Below, in pieces: positions 28,764 through 37,300 of a stretch of DNA of 64,000 bases. Source of the stretch: Pseudomonas fluorescens (GTDB lineage: Bacteria; Pseudomonadota; Gammaproteobacteria; Pseudomonadales; Pseudomonadaceae); assembly GCF_019212185.1 (NCBI RefSeq), contig NZ_CP078138.1, positions 6,115,501-6,179,500 of the forward strand, read 5' to 3'. The position numbers and the translations under genes were made by a program. Position 1 is the stretch's first letter; each line of letters starts with the position of its first letter. The notes below the pieces were generated by a model. The model was not told where the DNA came from and ran no database searches. It was given only the letters and a program-made list of their open reading frames with translations.

Positions 28764-29839
28764 CAGGCAAACACCTGCAGGCTGCGCGGCGGCAAGGCAA
28801 CCATGATGTCCTGGGCGCCAAGGCGCGGCATGGCTTCAGGCGCCAATTCGGCGAGCAGTGCATGACCCGGCAGATGGTTGAGTTCGAAGCTCATCCGGCA
28901 GCGATTGCCGAGGAAAGTGATTTCGCGAACCTTGGCCGGGAACAGGTTTTCCTCGTGCACCGCCGGGTTGACGCTGATCGCTTCCGGGCGGCAGAACAAG
29001 CGCCCCGACGCGGCCTTGGCGCTGTTGTCGGCCAGGCGTACCGGCATGCCGCCGACCTGGGCGTGGCTGTCGCTGCTGCGCTGGAACGGCAACCAGTTGC
29101 CCTGGCCGACGAATTCGGCGACGAAGGGGGTGGCCGGACGGTTGTAGATTTCCTGCGGGGTGGCGTACTGCTCGACCTTGCCGTTGTTCATCACGGCAAT
29201 CCGGTCGGCCATCAGCATCGCCTCGTCCTGATTGTGGGTGACCATCAGGGTGGTGATGCCGAGGTTGCGCTGCAATTGACGCAACTCGGTACACAGATGC
29301 TCGCGCACCCGGGCATCAAGGGCCGACATCGGCTCGTCGAGCAGCAATAACGAAGGGGCTGGCGCCAGGGCGCGGGCCAGAGCGACGCGCTGCTGCTGGC
29401 CGCCGGACAACTGGCCGGGGAATTTCTTCTCGCTGCCGGTCAGGCCCACCAACTCCAGCATCTGCGCGACACGCTTGCGCACTTCGTCGCGACCACTGCC
29501 GGCCAGGCCGTAGGCAATGTTGGCTTCGACGCTGAGATTGGGAAATAGCGCGTAGGACTGGAACAGAATGCCGTAGTCCCGCGCCTGGGGTGCCAGCAAC
29601 GAAACGTCGCGCTCACCCAGGTAAAGCTCACCGCGGTCCTGACGCTCAAGGCCAGCGATACAGCGCAGCAAGGTGGTCTTGCCGCAGCCCGAAGGCCCGA
29701 GCAGACACACCAACTCGCCGGCCGCCACGTCCAGCGACACATGATCCAGCGCGGTAAACGCGCCGAAGCGTTTTTCGATACCGCGCACCCGCATCGGGAT
29801 ACCGGGGTGGGTCAGGGCTGTGGCGACGGAACGGTTCAT
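28763..29839 (-). CDS. 2-aminoethylphosphonate ABC transporter, ATPase
   Basis: This 358-aa ABC ATPase has Walker A GPSGCGKTT, signature LSGGQQQRVALARAL, Walker B LLLLDEPMSALD and the switch histidine in VTHNQDEA, plus a C-terminal TOBE-like regulatory domain. It is the first gene of the transporter operon (ATPase, permease, binding protein) and matches PhnT2-like subunits. The start at 29839 is upstream of a conserved MRVRGIEKRFG; a start at that internal methionine is also possible. Confidence 0.85.
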   Translation of the reverse strand: MNRSVATALTHPGIPMRVRGIEKRFGAFTALDHVSLDVAAGELVCLLGPSGCGKTTLLRCIAGLERQDRGELYLGERDVSLLAPQARDYGILFQSYALFPNLSVEANIAYGLAGSGRDEVRKRVAQMLELVGLTGSEKKFPGQLSGGQQQRVALARALAPAPSLLLLDEPMSALDARVREHLCTELRQLQRNLGITTLMVTHNQDEAMLMADRIAVMNNGKVEQYATPQEIYNRPATPFVAEFVGQGNWLPFQRSSDSHAQVGGMPVRLADNSAKAASGRLFCRPEAISVNPAVHEENLFPAKVREITFLGNRCRMSFELNHLPGHALLAELAPEAMPRLGAQDIMVALPPRSLQVFA

Positions 29840-29943
29840 GGACGGACCTCATCTGGCAGATGCAGGCCATCCTAGGGAGCGAATGCTTACTTCATGTGGC
29901 AGTGAGGCAAAAATTGCCGATAGTGGTATTGGGCGATTTGGGT

Positions 29944-30831
29944 TTACGCATTCGCGGGCAAGCCCGCTCCTACAGGCGCCATCTCCTGCGCCAACCCCAG
30001 AAACGCCGCCGGTAAGCGCGCATTCTTGCGCTCCTTGAGGCAATACAGGTATTCGGGAATCTGCGGCGCATTTTCCAGGGTCAACACCCGCAGTTGCGGA
30101 TCGTGAGGCACTTCCTGGCGGGCGATGATGCTGATGCCGATATTGCGCAGCACCGCCTCACGGATCGACTCGCGACTGCCGATTTCCAGCAACGGACCAA
30201 AACTCACACCGGCGCCGGCCAGCAATTCTTCAGTCAGGCGCCGAGTGGTGGAGCCCGGCTCACGCATCAACAAGGTATGCCCGACCAGCGCACTCAAAGG
30301 CACATGTTCACGCACCGCCAGCGGGTGGTTGCGGTGGACGGCCAGCACCAACGGATCGGAGCCGAGTACGCGGCGAATCAGGCGTGCATCTTCCACCAGT
30401 TGCGACGACGCGGCGAGATCGACCCGGTAGTCCTCCAGCGCTTCGAGAACCTGCTGCGAGTTGCCGATTTCCACCGCCACCTCTACCTGCGGCAGGCGCT
30501 CGCGGAAGGTTTTCACCAGGTCGAGAATGTAATAAGGCGCAGTGGCGGCGATGCGCAGTGCGCCCTGGACCTGGCCACTGTTGCGCAGGAAAAACTCGAT
30601 ATCCGCTTCCTGTTGCAGCAGCGCCTTGACCATCGGCAGCAACCGCGCGCCCTCATCGCTGAGGCTGAGCCGGCGCCCGCCGCGATAGAACAACTCGACT
30701 GAGTACTGACTCTCCAAGTGGCGAATCTGCGTGGTCACCGTGGGTTGGCTCAGGCCGAGCTTTTTCGCGGCGAGGGTGATACTGCCCAGACGCGCGACCA
30801 TATAAAAAGCCTTCAGCTCGGCACTCAGCAC
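29944..30831 (-). CDS. LysR regulator of aminoethylphosphonate catabolism
   Basis: This 295-aa LysR-type regulator has an N-terminal winged helix (LKAFYMVARLGSITLAAKKL, SQPTVTTQIRHLESQY) and an effector domain. It resembles the LysR group linked to aminoethylphosphonate genes. A GTG start at 30831 with GAGGG just upstream fits; the open frame to 30909 runs into cadA. It lies only 16 nt after cadA on the same strand and 104 nt before the ABC ATPase gene. Its last residues (VGAGLPANA) are encoded by a REP sequence. Confidence 0.8.
   Translation of the reverse strand: MLSAELKAFYMVARLGSITLAAKKLGLSQPTVTTQIRHLESQYSVELFYRGGRRLSLSDEGARLLPMVKALLQQEADIEFFLRNSGQVQGALRIAATAPYYILDLVKTFRERLPQVEVAVEIGNSQQVLEALEDYRVDLAASSQLVEDARLIRRVLGSDPLVLAVHRNHPLAVREHVPLSALVGHTLLMREPGSTTRRLTEELLAGAGVSFGPLLEIGSRESIREAVLRNIGISIIARQEVPHDPQLRVLTLENAPQIPEYLYCLKERKNARLPAAFLGLAQEMAPVGAGLPANA
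29950..29976. repeat. REP sequence forming the 3' end of the LysR gene
   Basis: CATTCGCGGGCAAGCCCGCT followed by CCTACAG is a conserved REP. It is read through by the LysR gene, whose C-terminal tail it encodes before the stop at 29944. Confidence 0.85.
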
Positions 30832-30847
30832 ATCACCCTCACTTCGT

Positions 30848-33118
30848 TTACTTGCGCAGCAGGCGCAGACCGTTGAACACCACCAGCAGGGCCACGCCCA
30901 TGTCGGCAAACACGGCCATCCACATGGTGGCCAGACCGAAGAAGGTTACCCCAAGAAAGATCGCCTTGATGATCAATGCCAACGCGATATTTTGCGTGAG
31001 GACAGTCGAGGTCTGGCGTGACAGGCGAATGAATGCAGGGATTTTGCGTAGATCGTCGTCCATCAGGGCGACATCGGCGGTTTCAATCGCAGTATCGGTG
31101 CCGGCTGCAGCCATCGCAAAACCGATCTCGGCACGGGCCAGCGCCGGAGCGTCGTTGATCCCGTCGCCAACCATGCCGACCCGATGCCCCTGGGCATACA
31201 GCGCTTCGATGGCCTTGAGTTTGTCGGTCGGCAGCAAGTCGCCCTGGGCCTGATCGATGCCCACCTGGGCAGCGATGGCCTGAGCGGTGTGCGGGTTATC
31301 GCCGGTGAGCATCAGGGTTTTCACCCCCAACGCATGCAGTTGCTGGATCGCCTCGCGGCTGGATTCCTTGACTGTATCCGCCACGGCAAACAGCGCCAAG
31401 GGACCTGAGTTGTCGAGCAACAGCACCACGGTCTTGCCCTGTTGTTCCAGCGCGAAGAGTTTTTCTTCGAGGGCCGGTGAACACAGGCCGAGCTCTTCCA
31501 CCAAGCGATGGTTACCCAAGTGGTAGACCTGCCCGTCGATTTCGCCGCGCACTCCGCGCCCCGTCAGCGCTGCGAAGTTATCCACAGTGCGCAGCGCCAT
31601 TTGTTTATCCACAGCAGCGTTGGCGACGGCCAGCGATACCGGGTGGTCGGAGCGTCCGGCGAGACTGGCGGCCAGTACCTGAGCGGTGGCTTCGGCGGTT
31701 GGGTCGAGCGGCAGATAATCGGTTTGCACCGGCTTGCCGTGGGTGATGGTGCCGGTCTTGTCCAGCGCGAGATAATCGAGCTTGTAGCCGCCCTCCAAGT
31801 ACACGCCGCCCTTGATCAGGATGCCCTTGCGCGCCGCCGCCGCGAGGCCGCTGACGATGGTCACCGGGGTCGAGATCACCAGCGCGCACGGGCAGGCAAC
31901 CACCAGCAATACCAGGGCGCGGTAGATCCAGTCGAACCAGGCGGCGCCCATGAACAGCGGCGCAATCAACGCCACGCCCAGGGCGAAGACGAACACCACC
32001 GGGGTGTAGATTTTCGAGAAGGCGTCGACGAAGCGCTGGGTCGGCGCACGTGCGCCCTGGGCTTGCTCGACGGCGTGGATGATCCGCGCCAGTGTCGAGT
32101 TGTTGGCCGCCGCGGTGACCTTGTATTCAAGGGAGCCGGACTGGTTGATGGTGCCGGCAAAAACCTTGTCGCCGACGGTCTTTTCCACCGGCAGGCTTTC
32201 ACCGGTGATCGGCGCCTGGTCGATGGTCGAGTTGCCCGCCATCACTTCGCCATCGAGGCCAATCCGCTCGCCGGGACGCACCCGCACCAAAGCACCCAGC
32301 TCGATGCTTTTGGCTTCCTGTTCGACCCAGCTGCCATCAGCCAACTGCACCGTGACCTTTTCCGGGGTCATTTGCATCAGGCCGCTGATGGCATTGCGCG
32401 CCCGGTCCAGGGACTTGGCTTCGATCAATTCGGCAACGGTGAACAGGAACATCACCATCGCCGCTTCCGGCCATTGGCCGATCAACACCGCGCCGGTCAC
32501 CGCGATACTCATCAGCGCGTTGATGTTCAAGTTGAGGTTTTTCAGGGCAATCCAGCCCTTTTTGTAGGTGCCCAGGCCACCGCTGAGAATCGAGATCAGC
32601 GCGATGATCGCCACCACCCAGTTTGGCGCGGCGTTGGTGAAGTGGATCACTTCAGCGGCCAGCGCGCCGACACCCGAAAGCGCCAGCGGCCACCAATGTT
32701 TTTTCGCCGGCAGCGGACGGCTGTCGTCAGCGGCGCCCTCCTCGATCGGCTCAGCGTGCATGCCAATGGCCTTGATCGTCTCGATGATCGGCGCAGTGTT
32801 CGGCAGGTCGTGGGTCACCCCCAGCACCCGGTTGATCAGGTTGAATTCCAGTTGCTGCACCCCGGCCAGCTTGCCGAGCTTGTTCTGGATCAGCGTCTGC
32901 TCAGTCGGGCAGTCCATGGCTTCGATGCGAAAGCGGCTCAGGCGCGCGCTTTCAGTCACCGCCTCGCTGATTTTCACCAGCGCCGGCGACGCAGCCGAAG
33001 AACAGCAGGAACCGCCGTGACTGGCGTGATCATGGGGCTTTTGCACAGGCTGCAATTTTGCGCCGTGGCTGTGGGGGTGTTGGTCGCCGGGGGCGTGGGT
33101 GTGCCGGGAGTCGCTCAT
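30848..33118 (-). CDS. cadA: Zn/Cd/Pb-translocating P1B-type ATPase
   Basis: This 756-aa inner-membrane pump has a His- and Cys-rich N-terminus (SDSRHTHAPGDQHPHSHG, GGSCCSS), a degenerate metal domain with MDCPTE (68-73), the transport motif CPC in VACPCALVIS, the phosphorylation motif DKTGT, HP in SDHPVSLAV, and [11 protein letters not shown]. These identify a P1B-2 ATPase exporting zinc, cadmium or lead. The start at 33118 follows the promoter controlled by the divergent cadR. Readings to 33253 overlap that promoter. Upstream ribosome site is weak. Confidence 0.93.
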   Translation of the reverse strand: MSDSRHTHAPGDQHPHSHGAKLQPVQKPHDHASHGGSCCSSAASPALVKISEAVTESARLSRFRIEAMDCPTEQTLIQNKLGKLAGVQQLEFNLINRVLGVTHDLPNTAPIIETIKAIGMHAEPIEEGAADDSRPLPAKKHWWPLALSGVGALAAEVIHFTNAAPNWVVAIIALISILSGGLGTYKKGWIALKNLNLNINALMSIAVTGAVLIGQWPEAAMVMFLFTVAELIEAKSLDRARNAISGLMQMTPEKVTVQLADGSWVEQEAKSIELGALVRVRPGERIGLDGEVMAGNSTIDQAPITGESLPVEKTVGDKVFAGTINQSGSLEYKVTAAANNSTLARIIHAVEQAQGARAPTQRFVDAFSKIYTPVVFVFALGVALIAPLFMGAAWFDWIYRALVLLVVACPCALVISTPVTIVSGLAAAARKGILIKGGVYLEGGYKLDYLALDKTGTITHGKPVQTDYLPLDPTAEATAQVLAASLAGRSDHPVSLAVANAAVDKQMALRTVDNFAALTGRGVRGEIDGQVYHLGNHRLVEELGLCSPALEEKLFALEQQGKTVVLLLDNSGPLALFAVADTVKESSREAIQQLHALGVKTLMLTGDNPHTAQAIAAQVGIDQAQGDLLPTDKLKAIEALYAQGHRVGMVGDGINDAPALARAEIGFAMAAAGTDTAIETADVALMDDDLRKIPAFIRLSRQTSTVLTQNIALALIIKAIFLGVTFFGLATMWMAVFADMGVALLVVFNGLRLLRK

Positions 33119-33149
33119 TGGGTCGCGTCCATGAAGGTGCCTGTTGCCA

Positions 33150-33180
33150 AGTAAAGACCCTGTAGCCACTATAGGGTCAA
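33150..33180 (-). promoter_or_regulatory. cadA: MerR-type promoter and CadR operator of cadA
   Basis: On the minus strand, TTGACC (33180-33175) and TTTACT (33155-33150) are separated by 19 bp. This long spacer is the hallmark of MerR-activated promoters. The spacer holds a dyad, ACCCTGTAG-CCA-CTATAGGGT (33157-33177 on +), with one mismatch between the arms. CadR bound here would underwind DNA when metal is present. Confidence 0.85.
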
Positions 33181-33203
33181 GCACCCTTTTGGAGATCGTT
33201 GCG

Positions 33204-33653
33204 ATGAAGATTGGAGAACTGGCGAAACTGACCGATTGCGCGGTCGAGACCATTCGCTACTACGAGCGCGAAAACCTGCTGCCGGAGCCGGCCCGCAGCG
33301 ACGGCAATTACCGGGTCTACACCCAGGCCCACGCCGAGCGCCTGACCTTCATCCGCAACTGCCGCACCCTCGACATGACGCTGGAGGAAATCCGCAGCCT
33401 GCTGGCCTTGCGCGACAGCCCGCAAGACCAGTGCGAAAGCGTCAACGCGCTGATTGATGAGCACATCCATCACGTCAAGGCACGGATCGACGGCCTGCTC
33501 GCGCTGCAGGCGCAACTGCTCGACCTGCGCCAACGCTGCAGCGAAGGGCCGGATATCGAACAGTGCGGAATCTTGCAGCGGCTGGAGGTCAGTGGCGGGG
33601 TCGTGGCGACCGAGGTCGAGCATTCACATGTGGGGCGCAGTCACGGGCATTGA
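33204..33653 (+). CDS. cadR: MerR-family Cd/Zn/Pb-responsive regulator
   Basis: This 149-aa MerR regulator has the N-terminal winged helix (MKIGELAKLTDCAVETIRYY), a long dimerisation helix, and metal-site cysteines at 77, 112 and 121. The C-terminus is His-rich (HSHVGRSHGH), as in Pseudomonas CadR. It activates the divergent cadA by metal-dependent distortion of the 19-bp-spacer promoter. The start at 33204 follows TTGGAG; a reading from 33144 would cover the operator. Confidence 0.93.
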   Translation: MKIGELAKLTDCAVETIRYYERENLLPEPARSDGNYRVYTQAHAERLTFIRNCRTLDMTLEEIRSLLALRDSPQDQCESVNALIDEHIHHVKARIDGLLALQAQLLDLRQRCSEGPDIEQCGILQRLEVSGGVVATEVEHSHVGRSHGH

Positions 33654-33720
33654 GAGTTGATCCACACCCCCACAGGTTTTACACCCACAGGGTTATCCCC
33701 ACAGGTTTAAGGATTGCAGC

Positions 33721-34044
33721 TCAGACCGCCATCGGCGCGGTCATCGGCGCGTGGTGCTGGTAGCCTTCCAGCGAGAAATCACTCGGCTCCACCCGTTCCA
33801 GCCATTCCGGTTGGTACACGCCGGTCTTGGCGAACTCCGGTACACGGTCGGAAATCACCAGCTTGGGCATCGGGAACGGTTCACGGGTGAGCTGTTCGTT
33901 GAGCATGTCCAGGTGGTTCTCGTAGACGTGCGCGTCACCAATGAAATAGGTGAACCAGCGCGGCGTGTAGCCAGTCAGGCGGCCGACCAGGCTCAGCAGC
34001 GCGGCGCCCTCGGTGAGGTTGAACGGCGTGCCCAATGGCTTCAT
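33721..34044 (-). pseudogene. thyA: 3' remnant of thyA (thymidylate synthase) at the island boundary
   Basis: About 105 codons match the C-terminal third of thymidylate synthase: [49 protein letters not shown] and the terminal APMAV. The catalytic cysteine region and everything N-terminal is missing. Homology stops at about 34037, just before LGTPFN; the next DNA is AT-richer and unlike thyA. This is the footprint of an insertion. Since thymidylate synthase is normally needed, an intact copy probably exists beyond the window, perhaps rebuilt at the other end of the island. Confidence 0.85.
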
Positions 34045-34374
34045 GCGACACCTATGATGCACACTACGAATGTATCCTTGAGCAATATCTGTATCATCTC
34101 GTAGTGCAGAATTATAATTGCACATTACGTGAGAAATAACAAGCACTTACCTTCATTCATTGCGCATGCATTTGCGGGCCTTACCCACGTTGACGCCCAG
34201 GAAAATGTGTCGCTATGCCAACACTTGTTGATGGCCTCCGATACCCCTAGATCCACCGATCTTCACGTAGGCCCGTCTCGCCCACGGGCTAGTGACTCCG
34301 AACGTGTCCGTACCGTATACACTTGGCACAGGCTATCTGCCATCACGACTATTAGCTTTCGCAATGGACACTCC
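34045..34374. other. Left end of the genomic island; noncoding, with small inverted repeats
   Basis: No gene is accepted here; the in-frame extension of the following gene lacks a ribosome site. Related short sites occur: TGCACACTACGA (34058-34069), its near-inverse TCGTAGTGCA (34099-34108), and TGCACATTACG (34119-34129). The last two form a dyad around AT-rich DNA. GCACATTA is also the arm of the repeated element found at 40.6, 45.2 and 48.6 kb. These may be recombinase or transposase sites at the island end; this is inference. Confidence 0.5.
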
Positions 34375-37300
34375 ATGGATTACAGACGCATCAGAGGCAT
34401 GGATTCAGGACAGCGCCTCGCATTTGAAGAACTCGTTTGCCAGCTAGCCCGACGTGAACCACCAGCCGCTGACGCGGAGTTCAGGCGAATAGAAGGTGCT
34501 GGAGGAGATGGGGGAATCGAGGCGTACTGGTTGCTCAGTGATGGAAGCGAGGTTGGTTATCAAGCTAAATACTATACGAAATCGGCTGATATAAACTGGG
34601 CTAACATTGACGACTCCGTGCGGCGAGCCTTGGAAACGCATCCAGGATTGTCCAGGTATATTGTCGCTCTCCCCTGTGACCTGACTGATAAGACTGGCAA
34701 GCAAGGTGGCGGCAACACAGGTTGGGAACGCTGGCACTCTCGAAAGGAAACATGGGGAAAGCTCGTTGCGCCGGGTAAACATGTCGACTTTATTGCATGG
34801 ACGGCCTCAGAGATCACGGATCGACTCACCCATCCGAATGCGGAGGGGTTGCGCAGATATTGGTTCGGCGACGTTGAGTTCTCACCAAAATGGTTTTCCG
34901 ATCACATTGACCTAGCAGTCAAATCGCTGGACGAAAGATACCATCCTGAAGACCATGTGGAAGTTGGCATTGAAAGAATATTCAAGGTCATATTACGAGA
35001 CGATAGCATTGTCTCCGAGATCCAGGATCACTTTTCAAAAATACAAAAAGCCGCCCAACTTGGAGACATTGAGCAGTCATTCGAAGGCAGCTTAGAGCTT
35101 ATTGAGAATATCCACGCCAAAACAATTGACTTGGAGAAACTTAGCCTCGCATTTACTTCAGACGCCTACAGAGTCTGGCCTGTAGCGGCAGCCTTAGAGA
35201 TAATCGAGTCTATTTCAGAAAGCGTCCATGATCTAGAAAGAATTTTTTGGCGAGCGAAGCAAGAAAAGGCGAAGGAACCAAAGTCCAGCAGCTCCTCATT
35301 GGACTATATAGAGTACCGACTGCGAGATCTCAGTGGTGCAGCATACGCCTTCAGATCACTCATCGAGGGTCGATACATTTCTGCGGAATCAGGTCGCAGC
35401 ATCTTCATATTTGGAAAAGCGGGAACGGGAAAATCGCATCTGCTGGGTAACGTAGCGCAGAACGCCATATCAGAGGGCAGAGCTGTCGTCCTGATACTTG
35501 GCCAACAGCTAAACGGCGACAGCGTCTGGGCTCAGTTTTCAAAGCGCCTGGGAGTCGGAGACATTAATCCTGACGCATTGCTTCAAGCACTGAGTGCCGC
35601 CGCAGACGTTACCGGCAAGCGCGGATTGATCCTGGTGGATGCGGTAAATGAGGGGGCTGGATTAACTCTCTGGCGTAATGAGCTTGCAGAGTTCGTGGCA
35701 AGAATCGAACGCCACCCGAACCTAACGCTGGCCTTCAGTTGTAGGACTGAATACATTCCTTACATTATCCCTCCTGCGGTAAGTGAGAAGGTTCCGGCGT
35801 TCCGAATTCGCGGATTTGAGACACAGGAAGAGCAGTCCAGAGCGGCTCGAATATACTTGGGAAAGCGCGGCATATCTCAACCGAACACCCCATGGTTAGC
35901 TGCCGAGTTTGTAAATCCGCTTTTTTTGCGTAGCGCCTGCGTTGCTCTTGAAAGGGAAAATCAAAAGTGGTTCCCCAAGGGTTTGGTCGGCACGAAGCAG
36001 GTTTTTTCGTTCTATACGAAGAGTATTGCTCGCAACTTGGGTGCCGGTAGGGATGGTAGCGATGAGTTGGTAAGGCCGACGAACCAGGCACTCGCTGCTA
36101 TTGCATCAGAGATGGCTGCAAACAGACGGGACTATGTCCCGCATAGCGACGCCATACGTATCGTCGATGGGAGGTTCCACGCATACCCGGCACCTCCGGG
36201 AACCACATGGTTTGAAATTCTCCAGAGAAACGGATTATTCAGGCTTGATCCAGATCCCAGGGAAAGGAGAGCCGATCCTTTTGCCGCCCCTGAAGACATC
36301 GTTCGCTTCAGCTTCCAGAGACTTCAAGACCACTTGATGGCCTCAGTGATACTGGAGACGGTAATCAATCCTGCTGATGCACTGAAATCTGGTGCCCTGA
36401 AATTCATCCATGATGATGAAAGCATTCATGGTGACTGGGTGGGATTGGTCGACGCCCTGTCGGTGCAACTGCCTGAGCGTTTCAATCAAGAGCTGCTCGA
36501 TCTGTTACCAGGCGATATCAATGCATGGGCGAATGATCCAGCAGTCAATGATGCCTTCATAGAAAGTCTTAGGTGGCGCAATAATGAGTCGTTCACCGAC
36601 CGGACGCTCGAGCTATTCAACGCATTCCTGGAGGTTGAAGATGGGTATTTCGACATTATCATCCAGGTCAGCGCGAGTGCTGGGCACCCCTGGAATGCAG
36701 AAGCACTGCATAAGCGGCTAATTGTCCTTGAAATGCCGAAGCGGGACGCATACTGGACTGTGCACGCGAATATTCTCCCGTTAGACGAGGGGGCTACTGC
36801 CAGGCGGCTCATAGAGTGGAGCGCTCTCGAGCAAAGTGAGCAGACAGACTCTGAGGTACAGTACCTTTGCGCGATAATCCTCACATGGTTCCTTGCTAGC
36901 TCTAATCGGGAGCTGCGGGACAAGGCCACCAAAGCGCTTACCTCGCTGATGATCCGCAACCATTCTCTGTACGCGAAGCTTTGTGATGACTTCGCCGCAG
37001 TGGACGACTTGTATATCCTAGAGCGCCTGCACACAGCAGCCTTCGGCGCGTGCTGTGTCAGCAATTGTGAACGGCTTCTGCGCCCCTTTTCTGAGGTGAC
37101 CTACAAGGCTGTATTCGACCGAGTGGACGTCCCCGCGTCCATCCTGCTTCGAGACGCCGCCCTTGGCATTATCGAGCTCGCAGCTTGCAAAAACTGCTTG
37201 CCGGAAACCGTGGACATTCAGAAGGCCCGTCCACCCTATAACTCGAGAAGCATTCGGCTTTCCGTTACAGAAGATGCGCTCGAGAAGGCTGCCAAGCATG

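Noticed and set aside
26946..28865. 639-codon open frame antisense to the phosphonate permease
   Set aside because: Composition (Gln/His/Arg-rich) is typical of the reverse of a membrane protein gene; no ribosome site.
31508..33154. 548-codon open frame antisense to cadA
   Set aside because: Shadow of the P-type ATPase gene; no recognisable domain.
34129..34374. N-terminal extension of the Avs-like protein by 82 residues
   Set aside because: No ribosome site, overlaps the island-end repeats, and the nuclease domain starts naturally at MDYRRIRGMDSGQR (34375).
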